From Orthonyx spaldingii (Eukaryota > Chordata > Aves > Passeriformes > Orthonychidae), in NCBI GenBank assembly GCA_013397795.1, contig VZTJ01000523.1:4185155-4249154 (forward strand): DNA of 64,000 bases, read 5' to 3'. This document shows, one piece after another, positions 11,036 through 26,000 of the stretch (position 1 is the stretch's first letter; each line of letters opens with the position of its first letter). The notes under the pieces were generated by a model. The model saw only the letters and a list, made by a program, of their open reading frames with translations. It did not search any database and had not been told where the DNA came from. The translations under genes and the position numbers were made by a program.

Positions 11036-14000
11036 CTGAAACAAAATAAAATAAAAAGCTCCTGTTAGGAAAGTAACGTAGGAGACCAAGGTTTGACATC
11101 AATAACAAGCTTCTTTCCGAAAGCAACACAAGTGTGCTGTACACACTTCAGGAGGAAGAACCTTCTGACAGATGCAGAAAAACTTAGGCCTTTTTTTAGT
11201 CCAAAAATCTCCACGTTGCCTTCTTTCTCCTAATTGTCCCACCCGGTGTCTGCTGGATCTGGTGAGACCCAGATGAAGAGTTAATGATAAAAATAATAAA
11301 ATGTGAGCCCTTCTTAACTTCTTCCCAGGTCTCTCTTCTTTAACTCTGACATAACTAAGCAAATGCAATTATTTGTTGCAGACATCTGGTAAGACAAGAA
11401 ACTTCACACAAACTTCACATTATTTCAAAGCTGACAGTTGTGCAGCCTCCACTCTGCATGCAGCAAAATAAATTTTAGTTTCGTCAGCACTCCAAACGCT
11501 GCCCTGTTGCTCTCAGAATTGTTCTCATCACTGGAACATGAGGCATGATTTACAGAGCAGGGAGAATGATGTAAGGAGATTTCCCTTCCTTCCTCCTCCC
11601 CAGTTTTAAATGGAGAAAAACATACGGGAAAAATTACTTACGTTCAAATCTCTAAAGTATTCATTGTAATCTAGGGCGTATCCCACAACAAATTTGTCTG
11701 GCACTTCAAATCCAACAACTGAAAAAGACCATAAGTCACCAGTGTGTTAGAAAAGAACTTCCTGGAGTTCACTGGACCTTTTTACAGAGACAATATGGAA
11801 TTTTATAGATATCGACTGCAACTCATTTTATTTCTTCCACTCAAGTACCCTCAGATTAATATTTGAGCTATTTTACAATTTTAGCTTACTTTGTTGGTTT
11901 ATCAACTAAAGGAAATTAAATAGATGTATTTATTGGTTCCCACGCAGCTGCCTGGTGCTAGTCTGCAAGAAATGAATGGGAGCTCTTAAATTTACTGACA
12001 GGATGATATTATGAGAATGTAAAATTCCTTGAAAATGTCCTCTGACTTTGCAAATATGTACAAAAGTGCCAATCCTTCCTGGCACTTCCTAGATGCCTGA
12101 CATGCCAGTGCAGCAGCAGTGGACTGGTGAGCACAACACAAGTTCCCCTCACAGCTCCTCTGGGAGCTGGGCCTGCACTCCAGACAGGGCTGCAGGAAGG
12201 GTCATTTGCAGTTTTCAGAAACAGGTGTGGGTTGGCTGCTTTGGGTTTGCTTTTGGCTTTTGTTTGTTGGTATTTTTTGTGTTTGGTTATGATTTTTATC
12301 TCCCAAAAAATCTCCCTAAGAAGAGGACATCAACCATTCCAGATTGTCTGAACAGCTGTAGCAGGACACTTTGTCAGGCATTACCAGTCCACCCTGTCTA
12401 CACACACTATAAAATGATCAAAAAAAAATTAAATTATCTAAACCACAAAATTTCCAAAGGGCTTTTCCTCCTCATGCTAAAAGGAAAGACTCCTGAGCAG
12501 CAAAGCTGTGTCTTTTTTCTCTACCTGGCTACAATAAGGAAAACAGGGAGATAAATTGTGCAATTCAAATAAAAGGCTGTGTGCACTTTTGGAAAAACTA
12601 AGGTGATGTTTAGCATTCACTGGGCCTCACAATACAGGGGTAAAACGGAGGCCCAGCCATTGCTGCCTTGTTGTCCTCTCTTTCAGAGCTCACATGTCCT
12701 GCTCTGGACAGGCTGTCCCTGGGGACAGATGGCAAAACAACTCATCTGCTGCAAGATGCTCCAAAGGCACCATTAGCCCAGCTAAGCCTCTAATGAGATC
12801 CCAGGAATGAGGGGCGTCCTTGAATGAGGGGAACACCTCAATGAAGCCTTGAGGTATTGAAAAGCTTCACTTCCAGAGTATTGCACAACCTTGGAAAAGA
12901 GGAGGAAGAGGATGTGGTTCTGCTGTTCAATTCACTTCACTTCCATAATGAAAATAACAGGAATTTAGCCTCTGGAACAGGGTTAAAACACAGCTCTGCC
13001 CAAGGCAGGAGGAGCTGTCACTCTCTTACCACTGCCTGCTCTGGATGCTGTTCCTTCACTAAAGGCCTTGGGACAGGCAGGAGAAGACAAGAAGGGAGAA
13101 ATTCAGATGCCCAGACATAACCAGTGCCAATATAGGCATCTTACCACTGTAAACCCTTATCACACCTGCTGCCCCATATGGTCCTCCTGCATTCCTGGGG
13201 ACAGCCACATGGCAGGAGGTGGCTAGGCTAAGGCACACGAATCACTCCCAAAACTATCAAAAGGCGAATCCAGCAGATCCCACCGACTGAAGCATTTGAC
13301 TACATGCAAGCTGAGAGAATTTGCAGGTGACAAAAGTGTAAAATCAAAGTATCAAAGTTTGATTTTCAATATAATAAAATATACAAATGTTACAAATCCT
13401 GATTAAATGTCTCAAAACACATTCCAAATATTTTAATTATCTAAATAAGAGCAAAATCTATCAAGAAGAATTAGTGAAAATCTATTTGGAACATCCTTGG
13501 ACTTTGAGCAAAAGGTATACAATACACTGACATACTTTTGAAAATGAAAAATGGTTGTTGAAAGTCACTTACAGTCCGGCCGATATCCCACACTTCGAGG
13601 AGTTCTTTTTACCAACAAACTGTCAAATAAAATCAATGCACAACTGAAACATGGAAAAGCACCACATACAAGTATATGAGACTGTTTTGATGACAGGGAA
13701 GCTGAGTTAGGCCTAAGTATGCATAACTGACTGCCTAAGTACACATATTTTAAACCATTGTTTTACTTGCAGGTACAGATGATCATAATCACAAAATTAA
13801 AACTTCCTGGAATCATGAATGGTTCACAGCCTAAAGGATAACTAAGAGGTCTGCAAGGAAAAGGCTGGGACACACTGATCTGGATGGATTTTCACTGTGA
13901 AAAGTGACTTAATGGGATTTTATGTACGTCAGGAATTTCAGGGGCAATTTACCTTGTAGGTAAGGAGGCAACAATCTGGGATGTGGCCCAAGAAAAAAGC

Positions 14001-17000
14001 CCAACAACAGTCCAAGTTTTATGAAGCAGAAATTCAGCTGCTTGAATGTAACCTCAATTGCACTTGCACAACTTGTCCTTAACTGGTTTTCACTGGAAGT
14101 ATTAATTACCCCCATAAAGAAAATGTAATTGATTCTGATGATCAGGGGATACAAAACAGCTCCAGTTTTCCAGAACAGTCAGAGGGGTAAAAAGCATGGA
14201 GATACAGAGCTGGGGGTACTGTGGTAGAGAGAAATCCCTTCTAGCTTAGTTTGATTCGCTCATTATTCAGTAGGGCACTTCTACCTCTTGCAAGACAATC
14301 CCACAGGCCTGACATTTGTCTGTCTGGGAAACAGAGACTTAGGGAGGAAAAGGAAAGGTGGTTGATGGCTGAATGCAAACAGGACCAGCATAACTCTGTA
14401 CACTGAGTACAGACCCCTTCCCTCCTGGATCACCCCTAAAGATGGGGCTTCATTTGCCACAGACACACGTTTGATTTTAGTTTCTGAAACTTCTAATTGA
14501 GAGACTTGATTTTTGAGAATTGGTGTAGGATTTGATCAAAGAAACACCAAAACTGCACTACCATTAGTTCACATCTCTCTACTACAAGTACTTAATTGTC
14601 TGAAGGAAAATAAATAAAAAACTAAAAAAAACCACTCCAAAACAAAGAACAAACAACAACAACCAAAAAAAAAACTCCAATGCAATCAACAAAGAAAACA
14701 ACAACCAAAAAATTAACAAAGAAAAGAAACAGAAGAGAGAGAAGTGAAGAAACGAAGAACATAAGACTATCTAGAATGATCATGTTTCCCTGATCAGGTC
14801 TGTGGCAGACCCAAATTACTGCAACAGGTTTAAAATACAGGAAATTGGTCTTTGCACATTTTATATGATATTTAAGATTTACACTGTAGAGTTACAACAC
14901 TTTTCAGTGACACAAATTTAAAAACTGGCAAGGGAGAAATCCACAACAGCCTCACCTTCATGAGGTCACCTCCAGATTATCAGCAAGAAGAGCTGTTCTG
15001 GTAAGTCTAACAACTGCTTTGACATTGTTATGGCAACACAAGTGATTAGATATTACACCCAGCTCTGCTTTATCTCTAATCCCCAGCAATCATTATGCTT
15101 TTATTGGAAAATACACAACCACAGCACAGCAGCGCAACAGATGCAATTAAAAAAAAAGTAGGAGGAATGTTGATATTGGTTAATAATACAGTATCATCCT
15201 AAACATTTCTTGTTGGTTGTAAGTTATTTAATGATGAAATGTTTTGAAACTAATTGATTAAAGGTATAACTGAGAAGAAAAGCCTGGAAGAGCATATGGC
15301 TGGCTGACTCTCACAGAATGACCTCTAAAGCTGCACTATGCACACTACATACTCACTCATGTCAGTGTGCAAACTAATTTAACTCTACAACTGAAGAAGA
15401 AAAACAGAAAAAATGTCTCCATTGCACAGGTACACCACTGCAGTATAGTGAAGTTGCAGACAGTGCCAGCAGAAACAAACATCTTTGGAGAGACACTACA
15501 CACAGGTAAGTGACAACCACTAATTTTTCTTATTCCCCCTTCTAGTAAACGTCTACATTTATGAACTAAATTTGTGTTGAAAATTCCTCTATTAACTGGA
15601 GAGGGTATTTCTTTTAAGACCAAAAGATTTAAATTCTTCTAGATACTTCTAAACTTGGACTACAGTGGTAAAACCCCACAAAAAATACCATGCCATAAAA
15701 TGATAGGCAAGAGGTGTTCCAGGCATGCACAAGTTATTGCCTTCTGAAGCCCAGGAATTCTTCCAGCAGTAAGACTGGAAAGAACAGTGTTTCCAACACC
15801 CTTAACATATATATGTGCTTATAACAAGTGAAAGTGCTTTAGGAATTTAAACAAGTAGTAACTTCAACAGATCACATCACATATGACTCCTGCAGCAATG
15901 TTCCCTCCTGTTTCTCTTCCACGGAAATGTGTTCTATGTTTGTTTTTACTTGTTGGTTTCGGTTTTTTAAACTGTGTGTCCTTGTTAAGGTGAAAACCAG
16001 CACAAATAATCATCAAACATTTACCTGGCTACTTTCACCATCTTTGGATTGTACTGCTTAAGTAGAGACAGCAATGTTTTCATTGTTTTACCAGTATCAA
16101 TTATGTCCTGAAAACAAAAACACTCATGTAAGACAGAATATTAAACACATCAGAGCAGCACTTTCAAGTTTCTACCACCAAAATTGCTCATCCACAGCAG
16201 CATGAAAATATGGCAAACTCCAGCCTGTAAAAATGCTCACAACCAAATCCAGGTGAGATGAAACATGGTGCTGGGCTTACACAACCACGCTGGGTAAAGT
16301 GATCGCGCACATTAACAAGAGTAATTAATTGTTGTAGATAACCACGACTTTGCTGAACAAGTAGTTACTGTAATGACCTTTTTGGCTCCTTCTGGAGATT
16401 TTATGGCTTGTGCTCCTTTCAGCAGTGAGACAATGTTTAATTCAAGTATGATAAGAGTAATGTTAGTCTCACTGTTGAGCTCAGTTACAGAGTATTCAGT
16501 GGGAAGAAAAGGAAGAAGCGAAAACAGGCAGAACAACCCATTACTGCAATTAAAAGAAAAGGAGCACAATTTGCTTTACAAAGCCAAGAAATACCTGAAG
16601 GAATTGCACTGGGAAGTCTGAGTGCAGTTCTGAAGTCTAAAACACACTAAAATAAATTTTGTCACGCCATTTTAATCCCATTCACTGCACATACAAACAG
16701 AAAATAAAAAGAGAATATATGGCTTGAAACTGAAGCATCAGAAACGGCCTCCTCATTTGGACTCAAACAATCACACCATCTTTAGAGTGACAGTCCTTGC
16801 CCTGGCCTAGAATCAAATCGATTTGAAGGAGGCAGACAACAAAGAAGCAGCAATAGCCTGGTTTCAGCTGATTTTCCCATGACTCTCAATTAAAACAAAA
16901 ACCAAACAACAAACTCAATAGAGCACCTGTCAGCATTTACCATTAACACTCAATGCTTTTAATCATTAAACTCCAGAGAAGTTAAAGATGTACAGGTATA

Positions 17001-20000
17001 TAGATAAAAATCAAAGTTGGTAAATAAACAGAAGTAGCTACTTCCATGCTCTAAGGGAAAAGCAGAACCTGTTATTGATTTTGTGTTGTGTGATGAGCTG
17101 TTTATTGGAGATGAATCTCCACTTTGTACAGAATCTTTTTGGATATGAAAGGGATGTAGTATAGAAAAGCCTAGTGCTCAAGCCATTAAGCTTACAATAG
17201 ATGTGTATTTTATCATTTGACAGTTAAAATGGTGATCAGTAAGTGTTCATATCTGACAGTGTGTAAGACGAGTCACTGGACAGATGATTCACTAAAAAAA
17301 TAAGAAACGAACCTAATCTGGGAATTACATTCATCTGAAATGGAACAGATACATAATTAAACACATCTGTCTATCTGAAGTAAAATATACTTCAAAGGAC
17401 ACCACTGATCACAATGACTGCTGTATACATACTATTTTGGTAGGAGTTTTGGAACTGAATGTGCTTCCTGTGGAATAATATAACTTTCTCAAATTAGGAA
17501 AATAATACATAGAAACACATTTTATGAGAGGAAACATCCTTTCCTTTGGCTGATGAATCAGTTGCCATAGCTGTTTCTTTGCTTACAAACATGCCATTTC
17601 CATTATTTGGAGCCTTAATATATTATTAGATTGTACATCTACTTTTCCTGTCTATTGCTGCTGCTTCCCTATCCTGAACTTGTCATTTGTACTCAAGGAA
17701 AGTGATATTGGCTGAACGTCAGCAATGGTGTTCTTCAAGAGGTATGAAAGCAAGAATTAAGCAACAGCACTTAGCAGGCAATCAAACTGAACTGTATTGA
17801 ACCTGGTATCACCCAGAGAACCATGACAAGACAGAGGAATGGGAATTTAGCAATTGCAAAATGCCCATTATGAATTAGCATTCTCTATGTCACTATTCTC
17901 TAACCAAACTTCACACAGGGACACTGGGCTTAGATCTGTTTTTCACATATTTTAGGATACTCATACCAGGAATCTCTTTCCATCTCTGCAGTTTAGTTTC
18001 CTAGCTTGCTGTGATGAAACCAGAACAATAACATGCTTAGTATCACTTTTTTTCAGACTGTCTTTTCAAGCAAAAAAAAGGGAAAAAATTAGACATTTTA
18101 GAATTGACAAAATCTCAGAAAACAGAAAGAAAATACAAACAATTTAAAATGGATGTTTTCATGGTTAAATGTAGCAATTTAATGCAATTTGAGAATTCAA
18201 AACACAGCTTAGTTCAAATTCAGAGACCACTTGAGAAATTCAGGCCTGAAATCAGAAGCTGGAAGCCTTGACACCAGAAACTGTAGGTTTTCTGGCTTAA
18301 GGACAACTTCTATTAGAACTCTTTTACCTGTCACATTAGAACTTCAAAGTGAAACACAGTACTTACTTCTACGATCAAAACATTCTGGTAGGAAGAAAAA
18401 GAAAAACAAATCCATTAGTAGACAACATACAATTTTTTATTAATCTTCATAACTCATTTTCAGTGCAGTTAAATATTTTACCACCATTTATGTATGTTTA
18501 CATGTGTAACAGCTACTGCTTTGTAGTTTAACATTCCTGATGCTCTAACATCAATTAGCTAAGATTCTTCTCAACAGCTCATGTTAAGTACAGTCTTTGA
18601 ATTATTAAGACTTTGAAAATTCTAGACATATGCAAAAGAGATCAAAACAGAGTCTATACAATTCCTGTTCTTCTAGAGAAGTGTCCTACTGTAGAGACAT
18701 ACAATTCTGTCATACCTACATCCTTTACATTGACACACGTCTTAAAAATCACATGTGTGTGAGGAGAAGGGGAAAGTGATGTTCTGACAGAGCAGGAGGC
18801 AGTGATGCTTTAATCCCTGACATCTGGCTCAATGATCTCCATAGAACCACTGGAAAAAAGCAGATTCCCAATTTACATTCTCCTATTTCCTTCTCTTGTC
18901 ACTGCCTATCATGGGAACCTCTGTTCCTGCGGTGGGCTGCACCTTACACATCTCAACAGTACAAATTCCCACCCTCCTTCAGTGAAACACCAACACAGAC
19001 ACACAGAGAGCTCTACCTTTCCAGTCAAGGTTGAGAGGTCATCTCCCCCAATGACTTTGATATCTCCAGTTGACTGGTCATTCTAAGAAAGAGAAGGGTG
19101 AGCATTAGCATGACCAGAATTAAACTGATTTTCTTCTTGCAGTAAATGTCAAAACTGCAAAGTACACAACTAGTAAAGGTTCAAGCTTCCAGAAGCACGG
19201 CAGCAACAGCATCTCTCCATGAACAAAGACATTACAACTGATCCACTTCAAAGACAGTATTTCAGATTAAAGACTGTTTGACAAGAGATTTATATCAACA
19301 CAGGCATCATCTCTCATCTGTGACCATGATACATATGCATCTAAAAACCAAGGACTTACTATGCATTCTCTACAGATATAGAAACAGGACAAAAAGCACT
19401 TTGGTTTCCAAGCTACAGGATGCCATATAGCTGGTAATTTACATTTTAAACTTTATTGCCTTTGAAAGTCTTACTCTGAATAAGAATAGGCAATCATAAC
19501 AAGAATAGTCAGTAAACAAGGCACTGATTACTATTTAGAACAATAAGCTACAAAAATAGCCAGAAAAGCTCATATTTGGTTTACAACCAATATTGGTAAC
19601 AAATCAAATTCTTATACAGTTGAACAGCAACATAGGTACACAATCACTACACTGAATTTTGCTTCAGTAAATCTAAACTGTGATAAAAACATAAATGAAC
19701 TGTTATATAGGAAAGTCAAAAACAGCTGCTAGGAGTGCCTCACAAATGTTTGCAGTTTATTAAACTCACTCAACTGACTTTAAACCTTGACAGTGTCTCA
19801 TAGTTCATGTCATATTAGATGTCATATGCAGGTGCTAAGTTCCTGAGCAATGAAAGGGTGAAAAAACAGTTAAAGATTTCTGACATTGGCTGTAACTAGA
19901 TTTCCACTGGCAAGAACTTTGTTTAATAATTAAGCAATGTTTTAATTATCTTCAGGAGCCTTATTCTCAAGTACAGTACTGGTAAGACTTTAATGCTTCA

Positions 20001-23000
20001 TGGTTTAACACATGAGAGTTTTACTGTTTAGATCTGTTTTCACTGCCTCCCTGTTGTCACTGCTGGAAAACAATGTTTTACAAGATTGTAACTCCTGACT
20101 CAAGTGACTCCAAGATCACCTTTTAAAGTGGCATTTTAAGTTCCTTACAGTATCTGCTGAAAGGTTTGGTTAGCAGAGACCTTTCAGAACACTGCTGTGA
20201 CCAGCCTAGCCAGAGTTTACCAGGTACTGCACTGAAAACTCCTTTTTTCACCAGTGACAGTGCCACACATCCACTGTCTTTTGGCTGCCCTTCATGACTA
20301 TACAAGCAGCATTTGCTCATTTCCATGCTTAAATGCAGGAGACTGGCAAAAAGCCATTCTTCTTGTAACACAAATAGAATAAACAGTTTTGTCAAGAATA
20401 CTGAGAGCTGGATCTGATCACAAACACTATCTTTCCATTTCTTAACAGCTTGCCAGATCATTAAAATTCATCTACAAGGGCTTGGAAAACTGGAGTTACA
20501 AGCAAAGTTTAATCACAGCTTGATCATGTCAGTACTCTTAGAGAACTATTTTGGGTGCAGTACAGTATGAGCTTTGCATTGCAACACAAAAAAAACCCCC
20601 ATATGCTTGTAAATATTAAATGATCAGTTTGAAACAACAATAGAACTTCAATTACCTCAATTACAGAACCATTACAAAAGTTCATCTGCTTCGTTTATGC
20701 GACCAGGATATTTTTAACATCTTTTATCCAGTCTGTAAAGGCAGGCAGCATGATCCAGTAATCACATCCAGAGACAGCGACAAGAGAGTTGAAAGTTCCA
20801 CTTTCAACTGTCCATTACAGTTTGTGACGGTTTTCACACCACTGAACACAGATCCCTTCATGTAGCAAAGCACAGATCAAAACTGCAGAGCAGATTTAGC
20901 ATTCTGACACTATTACTGATGGAAGACCCAGCCAAGCTGTTACATACATGTCCACGATAGGATAATCTTATCCAGTCCATCAAGTTATGCAATCTAAAGG
21001 ACCTAAATTTGGATATTAATAACCAGCTAAGGGAGTCTACAGAAAATAAATGCTCATGAATAGTGTAGTGGAGGCATCATGTAACAGCAGCTTCTCACTC
21101 ATCCAGGAGAAGAAAACATTATTTTATAGAATTGGCTGACAAAACCAAAAACCCTGAAGCCAACGCCTCACGGAAAACATTCGGCTTCAACAGCTTTCTG
21201 TCTACATTTCTCTGCTTTTCGCCTCATCCACTTATTTCTATAGTAAAAACAGTATTTTAATTTCCATAAAACTTACTTTGCTGCTCACTCCCCTATTAAT
21301 ATCAAGGCACTGTAGCTCTGAGGGGGGATAAACAAAAACAGTTGTAGTAAAGAAATGAACCAAAACATGCCTGAGATACCAGTAAAAAGGCTGCCTTGCT
21401 TTTTAACAGAGGCTTTTTTCAGGTGTCTCAAACTATTTCTCCAGTATTTTTTCTGAATTAAAAGGTAGAGAGTATGAAAGGGTGTTGTATTTGTATTGAT
21501 TTTTTAAACAAGCTTAGTAAGTTATTGGAAGCGTTCCTTAGTGGAGAAAGCAGAAGATACACAGTTTCCTCTCCAAGAAAAAACAGGTGGAAGTCATCAT
21601 TCCCTATTCTTTAACCTACTATTCTGTAATAGAGACAAGTCATCATTCCCTATTCTTTAACCTACTATTCTGTAATAGAGACATTGTTTTCTGCAGCTTT
21701 TACCGGCAGAATATATGGGCATGTGGGGGCTTTGGGGTGAAGTGGACTAGAGGCAGGAGCCTTCCCTTTTGGGAAGCACAGAAGAGGCTCAGACTGCTCT
21801 CCCTCAGTGATTTTAACACAGTGCACAAGCACAAAGTGCCTTGTGAGACACAAACAAAAGGCTGGCATGAGCCCTTTCACCCAGCCTTGCATTCTCATTA
21901 AAGCATATAACTAAATTAATGCCTCGTGCTCTGCAAACGTGAGTGTGGTCTCCAGGTAACCCCTGGGCAGGCAACTCTGTGTGTGCCTCGGGCAGCCAGG
22001 GCTGCTTGTCCTGCAAAAGGACTGGACCAAAGACCCACACAGTTCTTGGCTTTGTCATGACACATTAATAGAGAGCTTGACAGGAATAACGGATTTATTA
22101 CGTTCTGCAACAGTCCAAACTACGTCTGTAAATAATTCCATCTCAGCTTTCACGGTTTAATGACATGAAGAATGAGAGTGATTTTTTCAATTCAGTTATC
22201 TCTACATTTTCCTGCTGGAATAGGCACTGGTTTACAACTGTGACAAGTAACCCTGACTTCAATGCAAAGCTGCTGATACAGAACAAACAGCATAACCTTG
22301 TGAAACACTGTATTCAAACACTCTAAACTGAAACCAAAAGAAGTAATTATTTCCATCTTATAGATAATCTTAGGGAAAAAATCATAAATTTCTGAAATGC
22401 CAAAAATATGAGACTTGGCTGTCAGTAAGGTGGAAATCATACATTGCTGACAAACACCTGCTTCATTCCCTGACCAGGACAACGTACCCTGTGCTTCCTT
22501 CTATAAAACCTAACCATGTGTTACAGAATGTTCTGTTTCCCTATAAAGTCGAACAGCTGTGTTCAGAAAAAAAAGAAATTCTTTCCATAAAAATCTAAAC
22601 CCAAGGCAACCTATGCCTTGTCTTGAAAAGGTAATGCCATATTCAGAGGCTATTAATCACAAATATAGGTTTATGTATCTAGTGTTTCCTCAGGGCTAAA
22701 TAGAACTGATTTTGTTCATTGTTTGGTTCGTCCAAACGAAAATGAGACAGGGAACCACTTCTGCAGCTTTCAAGTCATCCTGTCCAAGAATGATTCCTGG
22801 GCCATGTAAAAACTCCTCAAATTAAATTTTTATAATAGTAGTTGCAGGAGAAGTCTCTGTATTAGTCTAGAGCCACAGCTTTAGGGATGGGGTAGAGTGC
22901 AGAGAGGAAATTGTTGAACACATAAAGAACATGTAAAGGGTCTCTCTCCTCTGCACAACCATTTTACTGGGATGAGGAGCTATCAAGGTCTAAAATAAAA

Positions 23001-26000
23001 CACATTATATAATAAGGTAGGGAAAGAGTAAATTGGCTTGTGACTCTTAATTCCCTTAATTATTTGTTTAATATTAGCGTATTAGGGCAGCAACAGTATT
23101 AAACCACCTCTGTTAATAATTTGTAGTTAACTTAGCTAAAAATTGCACAGTGCTGCACAGATACTTACACAGTAACTCTTCAACCTAATGAAGTCGACTG
23201 TCATAGGGATTGATTTGTCACTGTTTCTGTTCAGGGCTTTGATGTAGTCTAATAAATCAGCAAAAAATTTATAGCCACCCTTGAGTACACAGAGTGCCAC
23301 AATGTGGTGTCCTCCCATGCCCTTCATAATTTCTCGTGCCAGTCTCTCCGTCCTAAACAAAACCAAGGAAAAGTGAGCTGTCATAACATTTCATTTGTTC
23401 ACCATGGCAGCAGCGTTTGACACTCCTAGCAGCAGCAAACACATGCAGCAAACTTGGAAACACATTTTGCTTGGAAATATTTGCCCACCAATTCAGTCAC
23501 TTTCACACGTTACTGGTCAACAAAGTTTTGCTTTTCAAGGTTAATCCAACAGCAGCGCTGCCAAACGCGCTTGTTTTCCTACGTCACAGGCAGCCAAAGC
23601 AAACCTTAACACCCTGAAACTGTTCCACTCTCAGATACCAGACATGAAGGTGTGTTTTCTCCTTCCAAAGACAGGTTCAGCTTCCATGCACAGAGCAATG
23701 GAAGCTAACACAACCCCAAAGGCAGCGGATCTCACCAGCTTACGAGCAAGAAAAGTCTCAAATTGTAAACTGATGAGTTTATGTTTATTTGCCAAATCAG
23801 AATGCCAGAAATTTGTCCTGAAAGCAGAATACAATACCAGCAAGACAGAGCAAGAGAACAAGGCACCGTTTTTCTGCAATAATTGTTTCTAAATTTATCT
23901 TGCCATTTATTTTAGAAAGCATGGTCTGCATTTATGGTGTGCCAGCTGACAGCAGGTTTCTCAGAGAAAGCCAACCATTATAAACTTTACGTCAATTCCT
24001 TAACGGTGTGTATTTCGTCCCGTTTTTTCCCCTATATGGACTTCCAGTGCAAAGTTTTAATATTTAAAAAGAAACTTTTTTTTATAGGGATGTTCATTGT
24101 ATCTAGTCAAACAGAACCATGCAAAATCTACATCCATTCCTAGTCACGAGATCCCCTGGAAGACCCACCCAGCACCACTCATAAAAGGCTTAAATTCACT
24201 CAATTTGTTGCTCATTCTCATAAAGGGAATTAGCAAAAATGTCTCATAGGCTTCTGTACACATTTCTGAGCACACAAGATAAAACTTGCACAGCACATCA
24301 CAGATTTCAGCAACCACAGAAGTGACAGATTGATATTTGCAGAGGATAAAGTCTTTCTCAGAAGGCAGGAGAAAGCTGGACGTTATTTGTCTACCACATG
24401 AACATGAGGAAGTCTAAAATGACGTGATTAATAGTTTACTGTTATTAATATCTTATGGAAATACAAGAGACTATATTTTCAGACCAAACTGGCTCAACAA
24501 AATGTCTTCTAGTTAGATTGATTTTAAGAAGGTAAAACATCAAAGAAACACTGGAAAGAAAGTCATAAGTTGCTACATACTACAAAATTTCACTTGAGAA
24601 TGATGACCAATTTTCAAAGAATAGCATGACTGCAAATGTACAGACTCTTAGAAGCAAAAAAAAAAGAGATTAATTGTACATTCTAGTCTCTAATTAAATG
24701 TAATCTATTTAGACAAGTCTCCGAGAAGCAAAATTATCACTGGAAAATGTTTATTCCAGTTTCATGGAATCAGTGTACTGTCTGCAGTCAAACAAACCTG
24801 TCCATGATGAGCCCATGAGGAATATAGACTTTTTCCAAATCATCTGCATAATGTTTAGGTATGCAGAACAAATCCAGGTCGTAACCTTGCTCATCATCGC
24901 CAATCTGAAAAGGAAATAAGATGAGATTTCTACAAAGCCTTATAGAAAGTCTGTGCTGAGAAACTTCAAGTCCTGTGCTTTATTCGGTAAAAACTATCAA
25001 ACCCATGAGTAAAACCTATCAAACCCACAATGCTCATCAGAAGCACCTTACTTTCCCCCTCTCTGAAAACACCAGTCACACCGAACATAGCGTGCGTGAA
25101 GTGTAATCTAAGAGTTCACAAGGGTTACCTGAAACACCGTGAGTTGTTACTCAATGCAATGTGTGAAACAAAGTTCTACAACGTTCTCCTCCACTGGAGA
25201 GCAGGAAAGTGAAGTTACTACACCTCCGTGAAACTCTATATTCCATTACAAAAATAATCAATCTTTTTAACACCTTTGATTTTCCTAGTGTAATGCAAAA
25301 CCTGCATCTGCAATTAAGCAAGCAGAGGTTCTGACATGGACACATTCCAAATCTCCACAACACCCAATCACAACAAAACACAAGAGCCAGTTTGCAGGAC
25401 AAGACAAGAGAGCTACGTGAGCATGACAAGTTGTGCTGCTGTGAAGCAACTCTGCTCTGACCACCGTTTCCAAAATGGTTCGAGATCATTCAGAATCTGA
25501 AATTAGAGCTTTCAGCAACCTGTTCCACACGGGCAAACTCCTTGCATGCAACAGCCTGCAACACTGGCAAGTGCATATTAATTAGTACAAGGGATTAGCA
25601 TACATCCATAATGATACCAAACACTGCTGAGGTTCAGGGCACACTGTCACATCAAGCAGAGTCTGCCTTGAACCCTAACCTTGCTGCAGCTTGAAAATGA
25701 TAACATGTGTTTTTTAATTACCTCCCTCTCTGCTTATGTAGCTGAACACGACTATGTGGCAAAGAATTTCAGAGGGAAAACAGTTCACCAGGGCAGGCAT
25801 TTTAAGGATCCATTTTGGCTACCAGTACCCTTGCAGGACTCAAATCTTATTTCAGTGCCTGTGGAAACACTTACCTGGCCAGTGATCAGCCAGCTGTTTA
25901 CATGGCGGTTTTGTTGATTAACCTTTAATGAGTATTTCATCTGGGGAATTTCATTATGTTTCATCCTCCCACCCAAAACTGACCCTGTGTGAGCTACACA

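Noticed and set aside
24322..24335. gtgacagattgata, a 14-base match to miR-542-3p, a member of the mammalian cluster near HPRT1.
   Set aside because: It lies inside HPRT1 intron 2, not beside the microRNA pair, and the upstream sequence does not form a complementary 5' arm.
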